Shown one piece after another: positions 24,586 to 32,222 of a DNA stretch of 64,000 bases (the stretch's first letter is position 1; the number at the start of each line of letters is the position of its first letter). The notes below the pieces were generated by a model. The model searched no databases, was not told the origin of the DNA, and was given only the letters and a program-made list of their open reading frames with translations. This stretch comes from JAOUEA01 sp963821925. GTDB lineage: Bacteria; Actinomycetota; UBA4738; HRBIN12. Location: the NCBI GenBank assembly GCA_963821925.1, contig CAWGFO010000009.1:310001-374000 (forward strand), given 5' to 3'. Both the position numbers and the translations under genes were made by a program.

Positions 24586-25384
24586 CGCGGATCTCGGCGA
24601 GGACCAGCTCCTGCCACCCCTCCTCGCCGTCATCGGCGAGGAGCCACCACGTGGCCCCGACGGCCTCGTACTCCCCGGGCTCGGTGTCGGGCGCGCCCTG
24701 CACCACCGCGTCGAACAGGGCGTCCGTGGTCCGGAGCGACCGCGTGAACGCCACCGCCTCTGCGAACGCGTCGGGCCCGATCGGGACCGGTTCCCCGTCG
24801 GCCACCGCGATCGGGAACACGCCGTCCCAACGAGCGGCGCGGTGGAACGGCGCGCGGTTCGGCCACATCCCCGCGACCCAGACCGGGATCCGCGGCCGCT
24901 GCACGGGGCGCGGGAGGAAGCGCACGCGGTCGAGCCGGTGGTGCCGCCCCTCCATCGTCACCGGCTCACCCGACCAGAACCCGTCGAGGATCGCGAGCCC
25001 CTCGTCGAGGAGCTCGGCGCGCTCGCGATCGCCCGTGGGCTCCCCGAACGAGCCGAACTCGACGTCGGGCGGGAACCCCAGGCCGGCACCGAAGATCAGC
25101 CGACCTCGGCTCAGGTGATCGAGCGTCACGGTCTCGCGGGCCACCGTCCACGGGCGGCGCCGTGCGAGGGGCGTGACCATCGGACCCAGCCGGATCCGCT
25201 CGGTCGTGGCTGCGAGCGCGGCGAGCGCGACCCACGGATCGAACACCGACACGTCGAACGCATCGGAGAACCGGATGTGGTCCCACAGGAAGAACCCGTC
25301 CCAGCCGGCCGCCTCCGCCTCGCGTCCCATCGTGAGCAGGAGGTCCAGCTCCCCGATGTTCGGCACGGTGATCCCGTATCGCAT
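24569..25384 (-). CDS. LLM-class F420-dependent oxidoreductase
   Basis: This 271-residue luciferase-like barrel protein starts MRYGITVPNIGELDLLLTMGREAEAAGWDGFFLWDH and has LGPMVTPLARRRPWTVARETVTLDHLSRGR, both typical of F420-dependent enzymes of actinobacteria. It is a second, distinct member beside the gene at 10680..11564. The gene is monocistronic with a TAGGCT box 6 nt before the ATG. Substrate is unknown. Confidence 0.87.
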   Translation of the reverse strand: MRYGITVPNIGELDLLLTMGREAEAAGWDGFFLWDHIRFSDAFDVSVFDPWVALAALAATTERIRLGPMVTPLARRRPWTVARETVTLDHLSRGRLIFGAGLGFPPDVEFGSFGEPTGDRERAELLDEGLAILDGFWSGEPVTMEGRHHRLDRVRFLPRPVQRPRIPVWVAGMWPNRAPFHRAARWDGVFPIAVADGEPVPIGPDAFAEAVAFTRSLRTTDALFDAVVQGAPDTEPGEYEAVGATWWLLADDGEEGWQELVLAEIRGGPPR

Positions 25385-25390
25385 GACCGC

Positions 25391-25396
25391 AGCCTA
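25391..25396 (-). promoter_or_regulatory. -10 element TAGGCT, leaderless promoter of the LLM gene
   Basis: Minus-strand TAGGCT is 6 nt before the ATG at 25384, the same hexamer and spacing as fdhD, the cyclic-nucleotide-binding gene and the Ca2+/H+ antiporter gene. Confidence 0.6.
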
Positions 25397-25470
25397 GAAC
25401 GCGTCGATGACGCTCGTGTCAGACCCCACCGTCACGATCGTCCGCGTGACCTCCCCGCATCCCGGCATCC

Positions 25471-25499
25471 TTGACACTCGAACACCTGTTCGATACCGT
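25471..25499 (+). promoter_or_regulatory. Promoter TTGACA-N17-TACCGT of the exonuclease/GIY-YIG gene
   Basis: A perfect -35 (TTGACA, 25471..25476) and a fair -10 (TACCGT, 25494..25499) are spaced by 17 nt. The LexA box fills the spacer. The promoter lies downstream of in-frame ATGs from 25407, so translation must begin later, at GTG 25542. Confidence 0.65.
25478..25493 (+). promoter_or_regulatory. LexA (SOS) box TCGAAC-ACCT-GTTCGA
   Basis: A perfect palindrome with 6-nt arms and a 4-nt centre matches the CGAAC-N4-GTTCG box of Gram-positive and actinobacterial LexA. It lies between -35 and -10, where bound LexA would block transcription until DNA damage. Confidence 0.8.
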
Positions 25500-25541
25500 C
25501 CGGGCTCCCGTTCGGTCCCCTCACCCGACGGAAGGCGCCAC

Positions 25542-27230
25542 GTGCTCGCGGAACCGATCCAGACCACGCTCGATCAGGGCATCCCGCTCGACGAGGTCAC
25601 GTTCTGCGTGGTGGACCTCGAGACCACCGGCGGGTCGCCCCGCGACTGCAAGATCACCGAGGTCGGCGCCGTGAAGTACCGCGGCGGTGAGCGCCTCGGG
25701 TCCTTCCAGGCGCTGGTCGACCCCGAAGTGCCGATCCCGCCGTTCATCGCCCACCTCACCGGCATCAGCGACCACCTCGTGGCCGGGCGGCCGCCGATCG
25801 AGGAGATCATGCCGGCGTTCCTCGAGTTCGCGCGGGGCGCGGTCTTCGTCGCCCACAACGCGGGCTTCGACTTCTCGTTCGTGAACATCAACCTCGACCG
25901 GCTCGACTACGCGCCGATCCCCGGGCCGCCCGTCTGCACCGCGAAGCTCGCTCGCCGCGTGGTCTGGCCCGACGTGCCCAACGTGAAGCTCCAGACGCTC
26001 GCGAAGTACTTCCGCACGCGGGTGACGCCGATCCACCGGGCGCTCGACGACGCCGAGGCCTGCGCCGAGGTGCTCCACGGGCTGCTCGACATCGGCGGGC
26101 GCCTGGGGATCCTCACGCTCGGCGATCTGCGTGAGGCCGTCACCGCGCGGGGCCGGCCCCACTACGGCAAGATCGCGCTCGCCGACGCGCTTCCGCACCG
26201 CCCGGGCGTCTACCTCTTCAAGGCCCGCGACGGCAGGATCCTGTACGTCGGCAAGTCGAAGGACCTCCGCGCTCGGGTGAAGTCCTACTTCTACGGCGAC
26301 ACCCGAAAGAAGATCGACGACATGCTCGGCGAGGTGGCGTCGGTCGAGGGTCTCCCCTGCGCCGGCGAGCTCGAGGCGCTCGTGCTCGAGGCCCGCCTGA
26401 TCGGCCGGCACGAGCCTCCTTACAACCGCCGCGGCAAGACCTGGCGGCGCGGCGCGTACCTCAAGCTCGATCCGTCAGAGGCCTATCCACGCGTGAAGCT
26501 CGTCCACGCGGCCAAACCCGACGATGGATGCGCCTACCTCGGTCCGTTCGGCAACTCGGCCGCCGCCCGCCTGGCGAAGGAGGCTCTCGAAGAGGTCGTG
26601 CCGATCCGGCGCTGCACCACCGCGATGCGGCCCGGCACGCGCTTCGCGCCGTGCGCGCTGGCCGACATGGGGCGCTGCCCCGCGCCGTGCGACGGGCGCG
26701 TGGACCCCGAGGGGTACGGCGCGCTCACCGAGGAGCTCGTGGCCGGCCTCCGCGCGCCGGACGCGATGCTCGCGGTGCTCGAAGCCAGGATGGACGACCT
26801 GGCCGAACAGGAGCGGTACGAGGAGGCGGCCCTCGTGCGCGACCGGCTCCGGGCGCTCGCGGGAGCGCTCGAGCGCGACCGGCGCGACGCCTGGCTCGTC
26901 CGAGCCGGGGCGTTCGAGCTCGAGACGGACGACGGCGTCAGGCTGCGGTTCGACCGCGGTGCGCTGACGCGGGCAGGGGATGGCTGCGCACGCCAGGAAG
27001 ACCCCCTTTCGCTCCCCTGCCCGCGTGAACGCGCCGACGAGCTGGCCGCGGTGCGCGGCTGGCTCGCGCGCCACAAGGTCCGCGTGATCGCCGTCGACGG
27101 GCGCGCACCATCGGAGCCCGTCGACGGCGGCGCGGCCATCGCCCGGGTGCTCGCGCAGGCGCGCGCAGCCGAGCTCGCGCCGCCCGGCGGGCGCGAACGC
27201 GGCGCCAGGGAGACCGAGCGCGGCGGCTAA
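25542..27230 (+). CDS. DEDDh exonuclease - GIY-YIG (UvrC N-terminal) fusion nuclease
   Basis: This 562-residue actinobacterial DNA-repair protein resembles mycobacterial Rv2191-type proteins. N-terminal DnaQ-like exonuclease: D25-L-E27 in VVDLETTGG, HNAGFDFSF, and HRALDDAEACAEV as motif III. A UvrC-like GIY-YIG domain follows at about 214-300 (PGVYLFKARDGRILYVGKSKDLRARV), then a UVR-type helical pair (LEARMDDLAEQERYEEAALVRDRLRAL). The second UvrC nuclease half is absent, as in Cho. It probably incises or trims damaged DNA. GTG 25542 is chosen: GGAAGG lies before it and the SOS promoter sits just upstream. Confidence 0.9.
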   Translation: MLAEPIQTTLDQGIPLDEVTFCVVDLETTGGSPRDCKITEVGAVKYRGGERLGSFQALVDPEVPIPPFIAHLTGISDHLVAGRPPIEEIMPAFLEFARGAVFVAHNAGFDFSFVNINLDRLDYAPIPGPPVCTAKLARRVVWPDVPNVKLQTLAKYFRTRVTPIHRALDDAEACAEVLHGLLDIGGRLGILTLGDLREAVTARGRPHYGKIALADALPHRPGVYLFKARDGRILYVGKSKDLRARVKSYFYGDTRKKIDDMLGEVASVEGLPCAGELEALVLEARLIGRHEPPYNRRGKTWRRGAYLKLDPSEAYPRVKLVHAAKPDDGCAYLGPFGNSAAARLAKEALEEVVPIRRCTTAMRPGTRFAPCALADMGRCPAPCDGRVDPEGYGALTEELVAGLRAPDAMLAVLEARMDDLAEQERYEEAALVRDRLRALAGALERDRRDAWLVRAGAFELETDDGVRLRFDRGALTRAGDGCARQEDPLSLPCPRERADELAAVRGWLARHKVRVIAVDGRAPSEPVDGGAAIARVLAQARAAELAPPGGRERGARETERGG

Positions 27231-27233
27231 ACT
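27228..27233 (+). promoter_or_regulatory. -10 element TAAACT, leaderless promoter of the thiolase
   Basis: TAAACT starts at the TAA stop of the nuclease gene and ends 7 nt before the thiolase ATG. No ribosome site is present, so the thiolase is probably expressed independently of the SOS gene. Confidence 0.5.
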
Positions 27234-27240
27234 GGCGCGC

Positions 27241-28413
27241 ATGGACAACGCCGTCATCCTCGAGGGAGCCCGCACGCCCGTCGGGAAGTTCCTCGGTTCG
27301 TTCGCCGGGACCACCGCGGTCGAGCTCGGTACGATGGCCGCCGTCGAGGCGCTCCGCCGATCCGACGTCGAAGCCACCTCGGTCGATCAGACGATCTTCG
27401 GCCACGCGCGCCAGGCGGGGAACGGGCCGAACACCGGCCGCCAGGTGAGCATCCACGCCGGCGTCCCCCAGGAGGTCAGCGCCTACAACGTGAACATCGC
27501 GTGCGGATCGGGGATGAAGGCCGCACAGCTCGGCGCCCAGCAGATCATGCTCGGCCAGTCCGAGGTCGTGCTCGTCGGGGGCATGGAGAACATGACCCGG
27601 GTCCCCTACCTGCTGCCCGACATGCGCCTGGGCTCCCGGCTCGGCAACACCGAGGCCGTGGACGCGATGTACCGCGACGGCCTGCTCGACCCGCTCTGCG
27701 GCCTGATCATGGGCGAGACCGCCGAGAACCTCGTCGACCTGTACGACATCTCGCGCGAGGAGCAGGACACGTTCGCGCTCGAGTCCCAGCAGAAGGCCGA
27801 GGAGGGCAAGGCCGAGCGGGCCGCCGAGATGTTCCCCGTCGAGGTGAAGGCCGGCAAGCAGACCGTCATGGTGGAAGCCGACGAGCACGTCCGACCGCAG
27901 ACCACGATGGAGTCGCTGGCGAAGCTCGCGCCGGTCTTCCGCGACGGCGGGTCGGTCACGGCCGGCAACTCCAGTGGCCTCACCGACGGCGCGGCCTCCA
28001 TGGTGCTGATGTCCGAGGCGCGAGCGACGGCCGAGGGCCGGGAATCGCTCGCTCGCATCATCGGGATGAGCTGGGCCGGCGTCGACCCGAAGATCATGGG
28101 CATCGGACCGGTGCCGGCCACGAAGAAGGTGCTCGCGTCAACGGGGCTCTCGCTCGCCGACATCGACGTGATCGAGATCAACGAGGCCTTCGCGGCCCAG
28201 GTGATCGCGTGCGAGCGCGAGCTGAAGTTCGACCGCGACAAGTTGAACCTGCGAGGCGGGGGGATCTCGGTGGGTCACCCGATCGGCATGAGCGGGGCCC
28301 GGATCATGCTGAGCCTCGCCTATCAGATGCGCGAGCACGGCCATGCCCTGGGGCTGGCCACCCTGTGCATCAGCGGCGGCCAGGGGCTGGCCGTCGTCCT
28401 CGAACGCGCCTAG
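27241..28413 (+). CDS. Acetyl-CoA C-acetyltransferase (thiolase II type)
   Basis: This 390-residue thiolase has nucleophile C88 in NVNIACGSGMKA, H346 in GGGISVGHPIG and C376 in LCISGGQG, all intact, plus NEAFAAQ. Length and ACGSG/ISGGQG motifs suit the degradative/biosynthetic acetoacetyl-CoA thiolase family (fadA/atoB/phaA group). Partners such as 3-hydroxyacyl-CoA dehydrogenase are not adjacent, so the pathway is undecided between butanoate, branched-chain and fatty acid metabolism. The next gene, an Lrp-like ligand-binding protein, follows at 19 nt. Confidence 0.93.
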   Translation: MDNAVILEGARTPVGKFLGSFAGTTAVELGTMAAVEALRRSDVEATSVDQTIFGHARQAGNGPNTGRQVSIHAGVPQEVSAYNVNIACGSGMKAAQLGAQQIMLGQSEVVLVGGMENMTRVPYLLPDMRLGSRLGNTEAVDAMYRDGLLDPLCGLIMGETAENLVDLYDISREEQDTFALESQQKAEEGKAERAAEMFPVEVKAGKQTVMVEADEHVRPQTTMESLAKLAPVFRDGGSVTAGNSSGLTDGAASMVLMSEARATAEGRESLARIIGMSWAGVDPKIMGIGPVPATKKVLASTGLSLADIDVIEINEAFAAQVIACERELKFDRDKLNLRGGGISVGHPIGMSGARIMLSLAYQMREHGHALGLATLCISGGQGLAVVLERA

Positions 28414-28432
28414 ACACGAGGAGACCAGCCGG

Positions 28433-28720
28433 ATGAGCGTGCACGCCGTCGTCCTGATCCAGTGCGAGATCGACGCGATCCCCGAGGCCGCCCAGGAGAT
28501 CGCCGACATCGAGGGCGTGAGCGAGGTCTACTCGGTGGCCGGCGAGTTCGACCTGATCGCGATCGTGCGCGTCCCGAACCATGAGGACCTCGCCCAGACG
28601 ATCCCCGGCGGCATCGCGAAGGTCGCGGGCCTGAAGCGCACCGAGACCCTCATCAGCTTCCAGGTGTACTCGCGGCACGACCTGGAGCGGCTCTTCTCGA
28701 TCGGGTTCGACGAGTCCTGA
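28433..28720 (+). CDS. Lrp/AsnC ligand-binding (RAM) domain protein without HTH
   Basis: This 95-residue protein consists only of the AsnC_trans_reg/RAM ferredoxin-like fold (VHAVVLIQCEIDAIPEAAQEIADIEGVSEVYSVAGEFDLIAIVRV) and lacks the DNA-binding domain. Such stand-alone members form oligomers that bind amino acids or similar ligands and may tune other regulators or enzymes. GAGGAG lies before the ATG. Co-transcription with the thiolase suggests a role linked to it (inference). Confidence 0.88.
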   Translation: MSVHAVVLIQCEIDAIPEAAQEIADIEGVSEVYSVAGEFDLIAIVRVPNHEDLAQTIPGGIAKVAGLKRTETLISFQVYSRHDLERLFSIGFDES

Positions 28721-28733
28721 GGCCGACCGCCGC

Positions 28734-28748
28734 GGCGCCTCCGGCGCC
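28734..28748. terminator. Hairpin GGCGCC-TCC-GGCGCC between convergent genes
   Basis: A perfect 6-bp stem with a 3-nt loop lies in the 30-nt gap between the convergent Lrp-like gene and the five-gene operon, suitable for ending both transcripts. Confidence 0.55.
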
Positions 28749-28750
28749 CG

Positions 28751-29125
28751 TCAGAGCAACGACGTGTAGGTGGTCGCCGTCGGCCAGTCGATCGCGACCG
28801 CAAGGGCGGTGGCCGCCCACTCCTTCAGGTCCGTGTTGCCCCGCGCCGTGTACTTGTCGAAGAGGAGTCGCCGGGCCAGCGCGTCCTCGTCGGTGCCGGG
28901 CTCGACCACCCGGGCCCGCGTGGTCCGGCGCCGGTCACCCAGCTCGAGCCCGACCTCGGGCGAGATCATCAGGTTGCGGACCCAGTCGCTCCGCTCGACC
29001 CCGCCCGACAGCAGGAAGACCGTCTCCCCCTGGAGCGCGAACCAGATCTCGATCCGATGGGGCGCGCCGCTGACCCGCCCGGTGGTGGTCAGGTAGCAGT
29101 AGTCGAGCTCGGCGGGATCGGACAC
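28751..29125 (-). CDS. Ddn-like nitroreductase/quinone reductase family protein (DUF385)
   Basis: This 124-residue split-beta-barrel protein has the Ddn/FDR pattern: YLTTTGRVSGAPHRIEIWFALQGETVFLLSGG and SDWVRNLMISPEVGLELGD. Ddn-family enzymes use F420H2 to reduce quinones or nitro compounds; some members use FMN or are non-catalytic. It is the last gene of a tight five-gene operon and begins with GTG 7 nt after the small membrane-peptide gene. Confidence 0.78.
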   Translation of the reverse strand: MSDPAELDYCYLTTTGRVSGAPHRIEIWFALQGETVFLLSGGVERSDWVRNLMISPEVGLELGDRRRTTRARVVEPGTDEDALARRLLFDKYTARGNTDLKEWAATALAVAIDWPTATTYTSLL

Positions 29126-29132
29126 CGCCGGC

Positions 29133-29240
29133 CTACCAGATCGCCCAGATCACCAAGGCGACGATGACCGCGAGGGCCGCCCCGAAGACGATCAGGTCGA
29201 CCTTCTTGACCTTGCCCGGTTGCTGGTAGTTGAACCCCAT
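29133..29240 (-). CDS. 35-residue single-pass membrane peptide
   Basis: A very short reading frame with strong support. GAGGAGGAG lies 5 nt before the ATG, and spacing to both operon neighbours is tight (11 nt before, 7 nt after). The product has a short basic N-terminus (MGFNYQQPGKVKKVD) and a single hydrophobic helix (LIVFGAALAVIVALVIWAIW) reaching the C-terminus, so it should sit N-in/C-out in the membrane. Such peptides often modulate membrane enzymes. Its placement between an unknown 73-residue protein and a Ddn-like protein gives no direct clue to the partner. Confidence 0.72.
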   Translation of the reverse strand: MGFNYQQPGKVKKVDLIVFGAALAVIVALVIWAIW

Positions 29241-29251
29241 CTCGCTCCTCC

Positions 29252-29473
29252 TCAGACCCGATAGTAGGCCCGGAAGGTCTCCTCCGAGAGCCAGTAGAGA
29301 TGCTGCCGCACCGTTGAGGCGAACGCTCGCGCCTCGACGCCATCCCGGCAGGCGCGCCGGAAGACCGTCTCACCGTGGCGGTCGACGACGCTCACGCCCC
29401 AGCCGTCGGGGGCATCGAGGAGCTCGACCTCGTACGCCTGGTCGGCGGCGGTGACCGCCGCGGTGCCGTTCAC
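29252..29473 (-). CDS. Hypothetical 73-residue protein
   Basis: No family is recognised. The product is small and cytoplasmic, with an antiparallel-strand-like first half (YEVELLDAPDGWGVSVVDRHGETVFRR) and a helical second half rich in aromatic residues (VRQHLYWLSEETFRAYYRV). The GTG start overlaps the preceding gene by 4 nt (GTGA), which supports translation. The end lies 11 nt before the small membrane-peptide gene. Confidence 0.65.
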   Translation of the reverse strand: MNGTAAVTAADQAYEVELLDAPDGWGVSVVDRHGETVFRRACRDGVEARAFASTVRQHLYWLSEETFRAYYRV

Positions 29474-29757
29474 CCCTGCACGATCAGGTTCTGCTCGAGG
29501 CGCTCGATCGAGGTCTTCAGTGACCCCAGCACCGAGCCGGCCTGCAGGGTGAACTCCGGGCGGAGGTCGGCGACCTGGTCCAGCGCCTGCTCGAGCTTCG
29601 ACCCGGCCTCCTCGGCCTCCCGCAGCGCGTTCACGAGGGTGACCGCGTAGTCGGACTGGAACGGCTCGCCGTCCCACGGACACTCGCCGCCGCTCGCGAC
29701 CACCTGCTCGACCATGAACTCGCGGCCGTCGCGCTTACAGGTTCCCTTGATCTTCAC
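29470..29757 (-). CDS. Hypothetical protein with CxxDG/CPWDG cysteines and coiled coil
   Basis: This 95-residue product is not assigned to a family. Two cysteines, C7 (TCKRDG) and C26 (GGECPWDG), lie in a knuckle-like N-terminal half that might bind zinc as a dimer. Residues 38-90 are helical and probably coiled coil (LVNALREAEEAGSKLEQALDQVADL). The GTG start overlaps the receiver gene stop by 4 nt. A scaffold or adaptor for the receiver protein is an inference from gene order only. Confidence 0.65.
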   Translation of the reverse strand: MKIKGTCKRDGREFMVEQVVASGGECPWDGEPFQSDYAVTLVNALREAEEAGSKLEQALDQVADLRPEFTLQAGSVLGSLKTSIERLEQNLIVQG

Positions 29758-30149
29758 GCGCTCTCCTTCTCGGTGACGAGCTCCAGCAGCCGGTCCGCGA
29801 GCTCGAACGGGTCGACCGGCATCACGAACCACGCGTCGGCCCCGGACCACTTCGCGAGCCACGTGTCCTGGGACCGCTCCAGCAGGATGATCACCGCGCC
29901 CGTGTAGGGCTCGACGTCGTCGCGAAGGGCTTTCGTCAGGGCGAACGCGCCCGCGCGCGACGCGATCTCGTCGGCCACGACGACCTCGGGCCGGTCGCGG
30001 AGCGCCGCCCTGATCCCCAACTCGCCGTTCGCGGCAGCGCGGAACCGCAGCTCGGTGCCGAGCCGGCGCTCGATGCTGCGCACCGCGAGCGCCATCAGCT
30101 CACGCGACCGGGGGTCCGGAGAGACCAGGAGCACTTCCACGGCAGGCAT
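29754..30149 (-). CDS. Degenerate response-regulator receiver domain protein
   Basis: This 131-residue CheY-like fold (VEVLLVSPDPRSRELMALAVRSI) keeps an acidic start and D60 at the phospho-acceptor position (VVVADEIAS). The conserved Lys before the last strand is replaced: AWFVMPVDPFEL has Met where K-P is normal. Phosphorylation-dependent switching may be lost. It has no output domain and no kinase gene nearby. It is the first gene of the five-gene operon. Confidence 0.72.
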   Translation of the reverse strand: MPAVEVLLVSPDPRSRELMALAVRSIERRLGTELRFRAAANGELGIRAALRDRPEVVVADEIASRAGAFALTKALRDDVEPYTGAVIILLERSQDTWLAKWSGADAWFVMPVDPFELADRLLELVTEKESA

Positions 30150-30254
30150 GCTACTACGCACCCCGGAGCCGCCCGGCCGGTCTTTGCGACCCCGATGGGG
30201 CTCGGCTACGCTCCGGCCCGGCGGCCGACCTCGGTCGCCCCACGAGGAGGGGAA

Positions 30255-30947
30255 GTGGACACCAACCACGCGAGAGTGGCCGTCGCCGAGTTCGTCGCGA
30301 CGTTCACGCTGATCTTCATCGGGGCCGGTGCGGTGGTGCTGAACGCGGCCGGGAACCTCGACCTCACGGGTGTGGCGCTCGCCCACGGGCTCGCGCTCGC
30401 GATCATGGTCTCGATCACCATGCACATCTCGGGCGGGCTGGTGAACCCGGCCGTCGCGATCTCGCTGTGGGTCACGGGCAAGCTTCCCTCGACCCGCGCG
30501 GTCGTGTGCATCGTGGCCGAACTCCTGGGCGCGATCGCCGGCGCGCTCCTGCTGAAGGCGCTGATCCCCCGGGAGCTCTTCGACGTCGGCAACGGGGGCA
30601 TCCCGGCGCTCGGCGACACGACGGCCGTCGGCAAGGGGATCCTGATCGAAGCCACGACGACGTTCTTCCTCGTGTTCGCGGTCTTCGGCACCGCGGTGGA
30701 CGAACGCGGCCCCGCCTCGAAGACCGCGGGGCTCACGATCGGCCTCGTGATCGCCTTCGACATCATGGCCTTCGCTCCGTACACGGGCGCCGCGATGAAC
30801 CCGGCACGCTGGTTCGGCCCCGCCGTGGCCACCGGCGAGTACGCGAACTCGCTCGTGTGGATCGTCGGCCCGATCGCGGGCGGCATCATCGCCGGGGTCC
30901 TGTACTGGGCGATGTTCCTGAAGGACCGCGAGCCCGCCACCCCGTAG
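30255..30947 (+). CDS. MIP family channel (aquaporin/glycerol facilitator type)
   Basis: This 230-residue six-helix channel has both half-helix signatures, N64-P-A66 (HISGGLVNPAV) and N182-P-A-R185 (GAAMNPARWFGP). It conducts water or small neutral solutes across the inner membrane; length and the second motif lean towards the water/general aquaporin branch, but selectivity is not decided. The GTG at 30255 is chosen because GAGGAGGGGAA stands directly before it; an ATG 60 nt upstream lacks a ribosome site. Confidence 0.93.
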   Translation: MDTNHARVAVAEFVATFTLIFIGAGAVVLNAAGNLDLTGVALAHGLALAIMVSITMHISGGLVNPAVAISLWVTGKLPSTRAVVCIVAELLGAIAGALLLKALIPRELFDVGNGGIPALGDTTAVGKGILIEATTTFFLVFAVFGTAVDERGPASKTAGLTIGLVIAFDIMAFAPYTGAAMNPARWFGPAVATGEYANSLVWIVGPIAGGIIAGVLYWAMFLKDREPATP

Positions 30948-31037
30948 TCGACCCACGTCTCCCTTCGACGGCCGTCGGGAAACTTGCGCAGGCCGTCGAC
31001 GTTCCCCAACCGAGACCACGGGTAGCCTGGAGTTCCG

Positions 31038-32219
31038 ATGACCGGCGACATCTATCTGGACCACGCCTCCGCGACGCCGCTCCGTCCAGAGGCTCGCGAG
31101 GCGTTCCTCGCCGCGCTCGATCTGTTCGGCGACCCCCTCAACATCCACGAGCCCGGCCGCGCGGCGCGCCGGCTGATCGACGACGCGCGCGCGACCGTAT
31201 CGGCGGCGATCGGGGCCCAGCCCGACGAACTCGTCTTCACCTCCGGCGGCACGGAGTCGGTGGCGCTCGCGATCTGGGGCGGCGTCCGCGCGCTGCGCGA
31301 GCTCGGCTCCCGGATCGTCGTGGGTGCCGTCGAACACCCCGCCGTGGGCGGCGTCTGCCACGTGCTCGAGAGCGACGGATACGAGGTCGTCCTCGTGCCG
31401 GTCGACGAGCACGGCCGGATCGACCTCGACGTCTTCGCGCGCGAGGTGCGCGTGCCCGGGACCCTCCTCGCGAGCGTGCAGCACGCGAACCACGAGCTCG
31501 GCACGATCCAGCAGGTCGCGGAGGCCGCCCGGCTCGCCCGCGAAGCGAAGGTGCGGTTCCACACCGACGCCTGCCAGACGGTCGGGCGACTCCCGGTGAA
31601 CGTCGCGGCGCTCGGCGTCGACCTGCTGTCGCTCTCCGCGCACAAGTTCGGCGGACCGGCGGGCGTCGGTGCGCTCTACGTGCGACGCGGGGTCGGCATC
31701 ACGGCCTACCCGTGCGGCGACGACCGGGAGCGCAAGCGCCGCTCGGGGATGGAGAACACGCCGGGGATCGCCGCGATGGCGGCCGCACTGTCGGCCTCGC
31801 TGGCCGCGATGGCCGACGCCGCGGCCGACCAATGGGCGCTGACCGCACGGCTCCGGGACCGGATCGAGGCCACCGTCCCGGGTGCCAGGATCCACGGGCA
31901 CCCGACCCACCGCACGCCCCACCTCGTGTGCTTCAGCGTCGACGATCTCGACCCGGCGACGCTGATGATGGCCCTGGACGACCGGGGCTTCCGGGTGGGG
32001 GCGGGCTCGATGTGCACGGGCCGCCCCGAGGACCCCTCGCCGGTGCTCGAGCAGATCGGTGCGACCGGCAGCGGGTTCCGCGTGAGCCTGGGCACGGGTT
32101 CGACCGCGGAGCAGGTCGACGCGTTGCTCGACGTGCTGCCCGACGTCGTCTCCGAGCTCCAGGAGGTCGAACGGGTCAGCGAGGCGGCGCTGGCGCGCTT
32201 CCGCCCGCCGACCTCGTAG
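31038..32219 (+). CDS. Cysteine desulfurase (NifS/IscS type)
   Basis: This 393-residue class V aminotransferase-fold enzyme has PLP lysine K203 (SLSAHKFGGPAG) and active-site C326 in GSMCTGRPEDPSPVL. It removes sulfur from L-cysteine for tRNA thiolation, Fe-S clusters or the FdhD route. It is the group I (NifS/IscS) type, distinct from the sufS gene in the suf operon. It could therefore provide sulfur if the frameshifted sufS is really broken. GGAG lies before the ATG; the gene stands alone. Actinobacterial relatives often sit next to mnmA, which is not present here. Confidence 0.93.
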   Translation: MTGDIYLDHASATPLRPEAREAFLAALDLFGDPLNIHEPGRAARRLIDDARATVSAAIGAQPDELVFTSGGTESVALAIWGGVRALRELGSRIVVGAVEHPAVGGVCHVLESDGYEVVLVPVDEHGRIDLDVFAREVRVPGTLLASVQHANHELGTIQQVAEAARLAREAKVRFHTDACQTVGRLPVNVAALGVDLLSLSAHKFGGPAGVGALYVRRGVGITAYPCGDDRERKRRSGMENTPGIAAMAAALSASLAAMADAAADQWALTARLRDRIEATVPGARIHGHPTHRTPHLVCFSVDDLDPATLMMALDDRGFRVGAGSMCTGRPEDPSPVLEQIGATGSGFRVSLGTGSTAEQVDALLDVLPDVVSELQEVERVSEAALARFRPPTS

Positions 32220-32222
32220 CCG

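Noticed and set aside
25407..25541. Upstream ATG start for the exonuclease/GIY-YIG gene
   Set aside because: The perfect promoter and LexA box lie inside this stretch and GTG 25542 has a ribosome site, so the first 45 codons are not translated.
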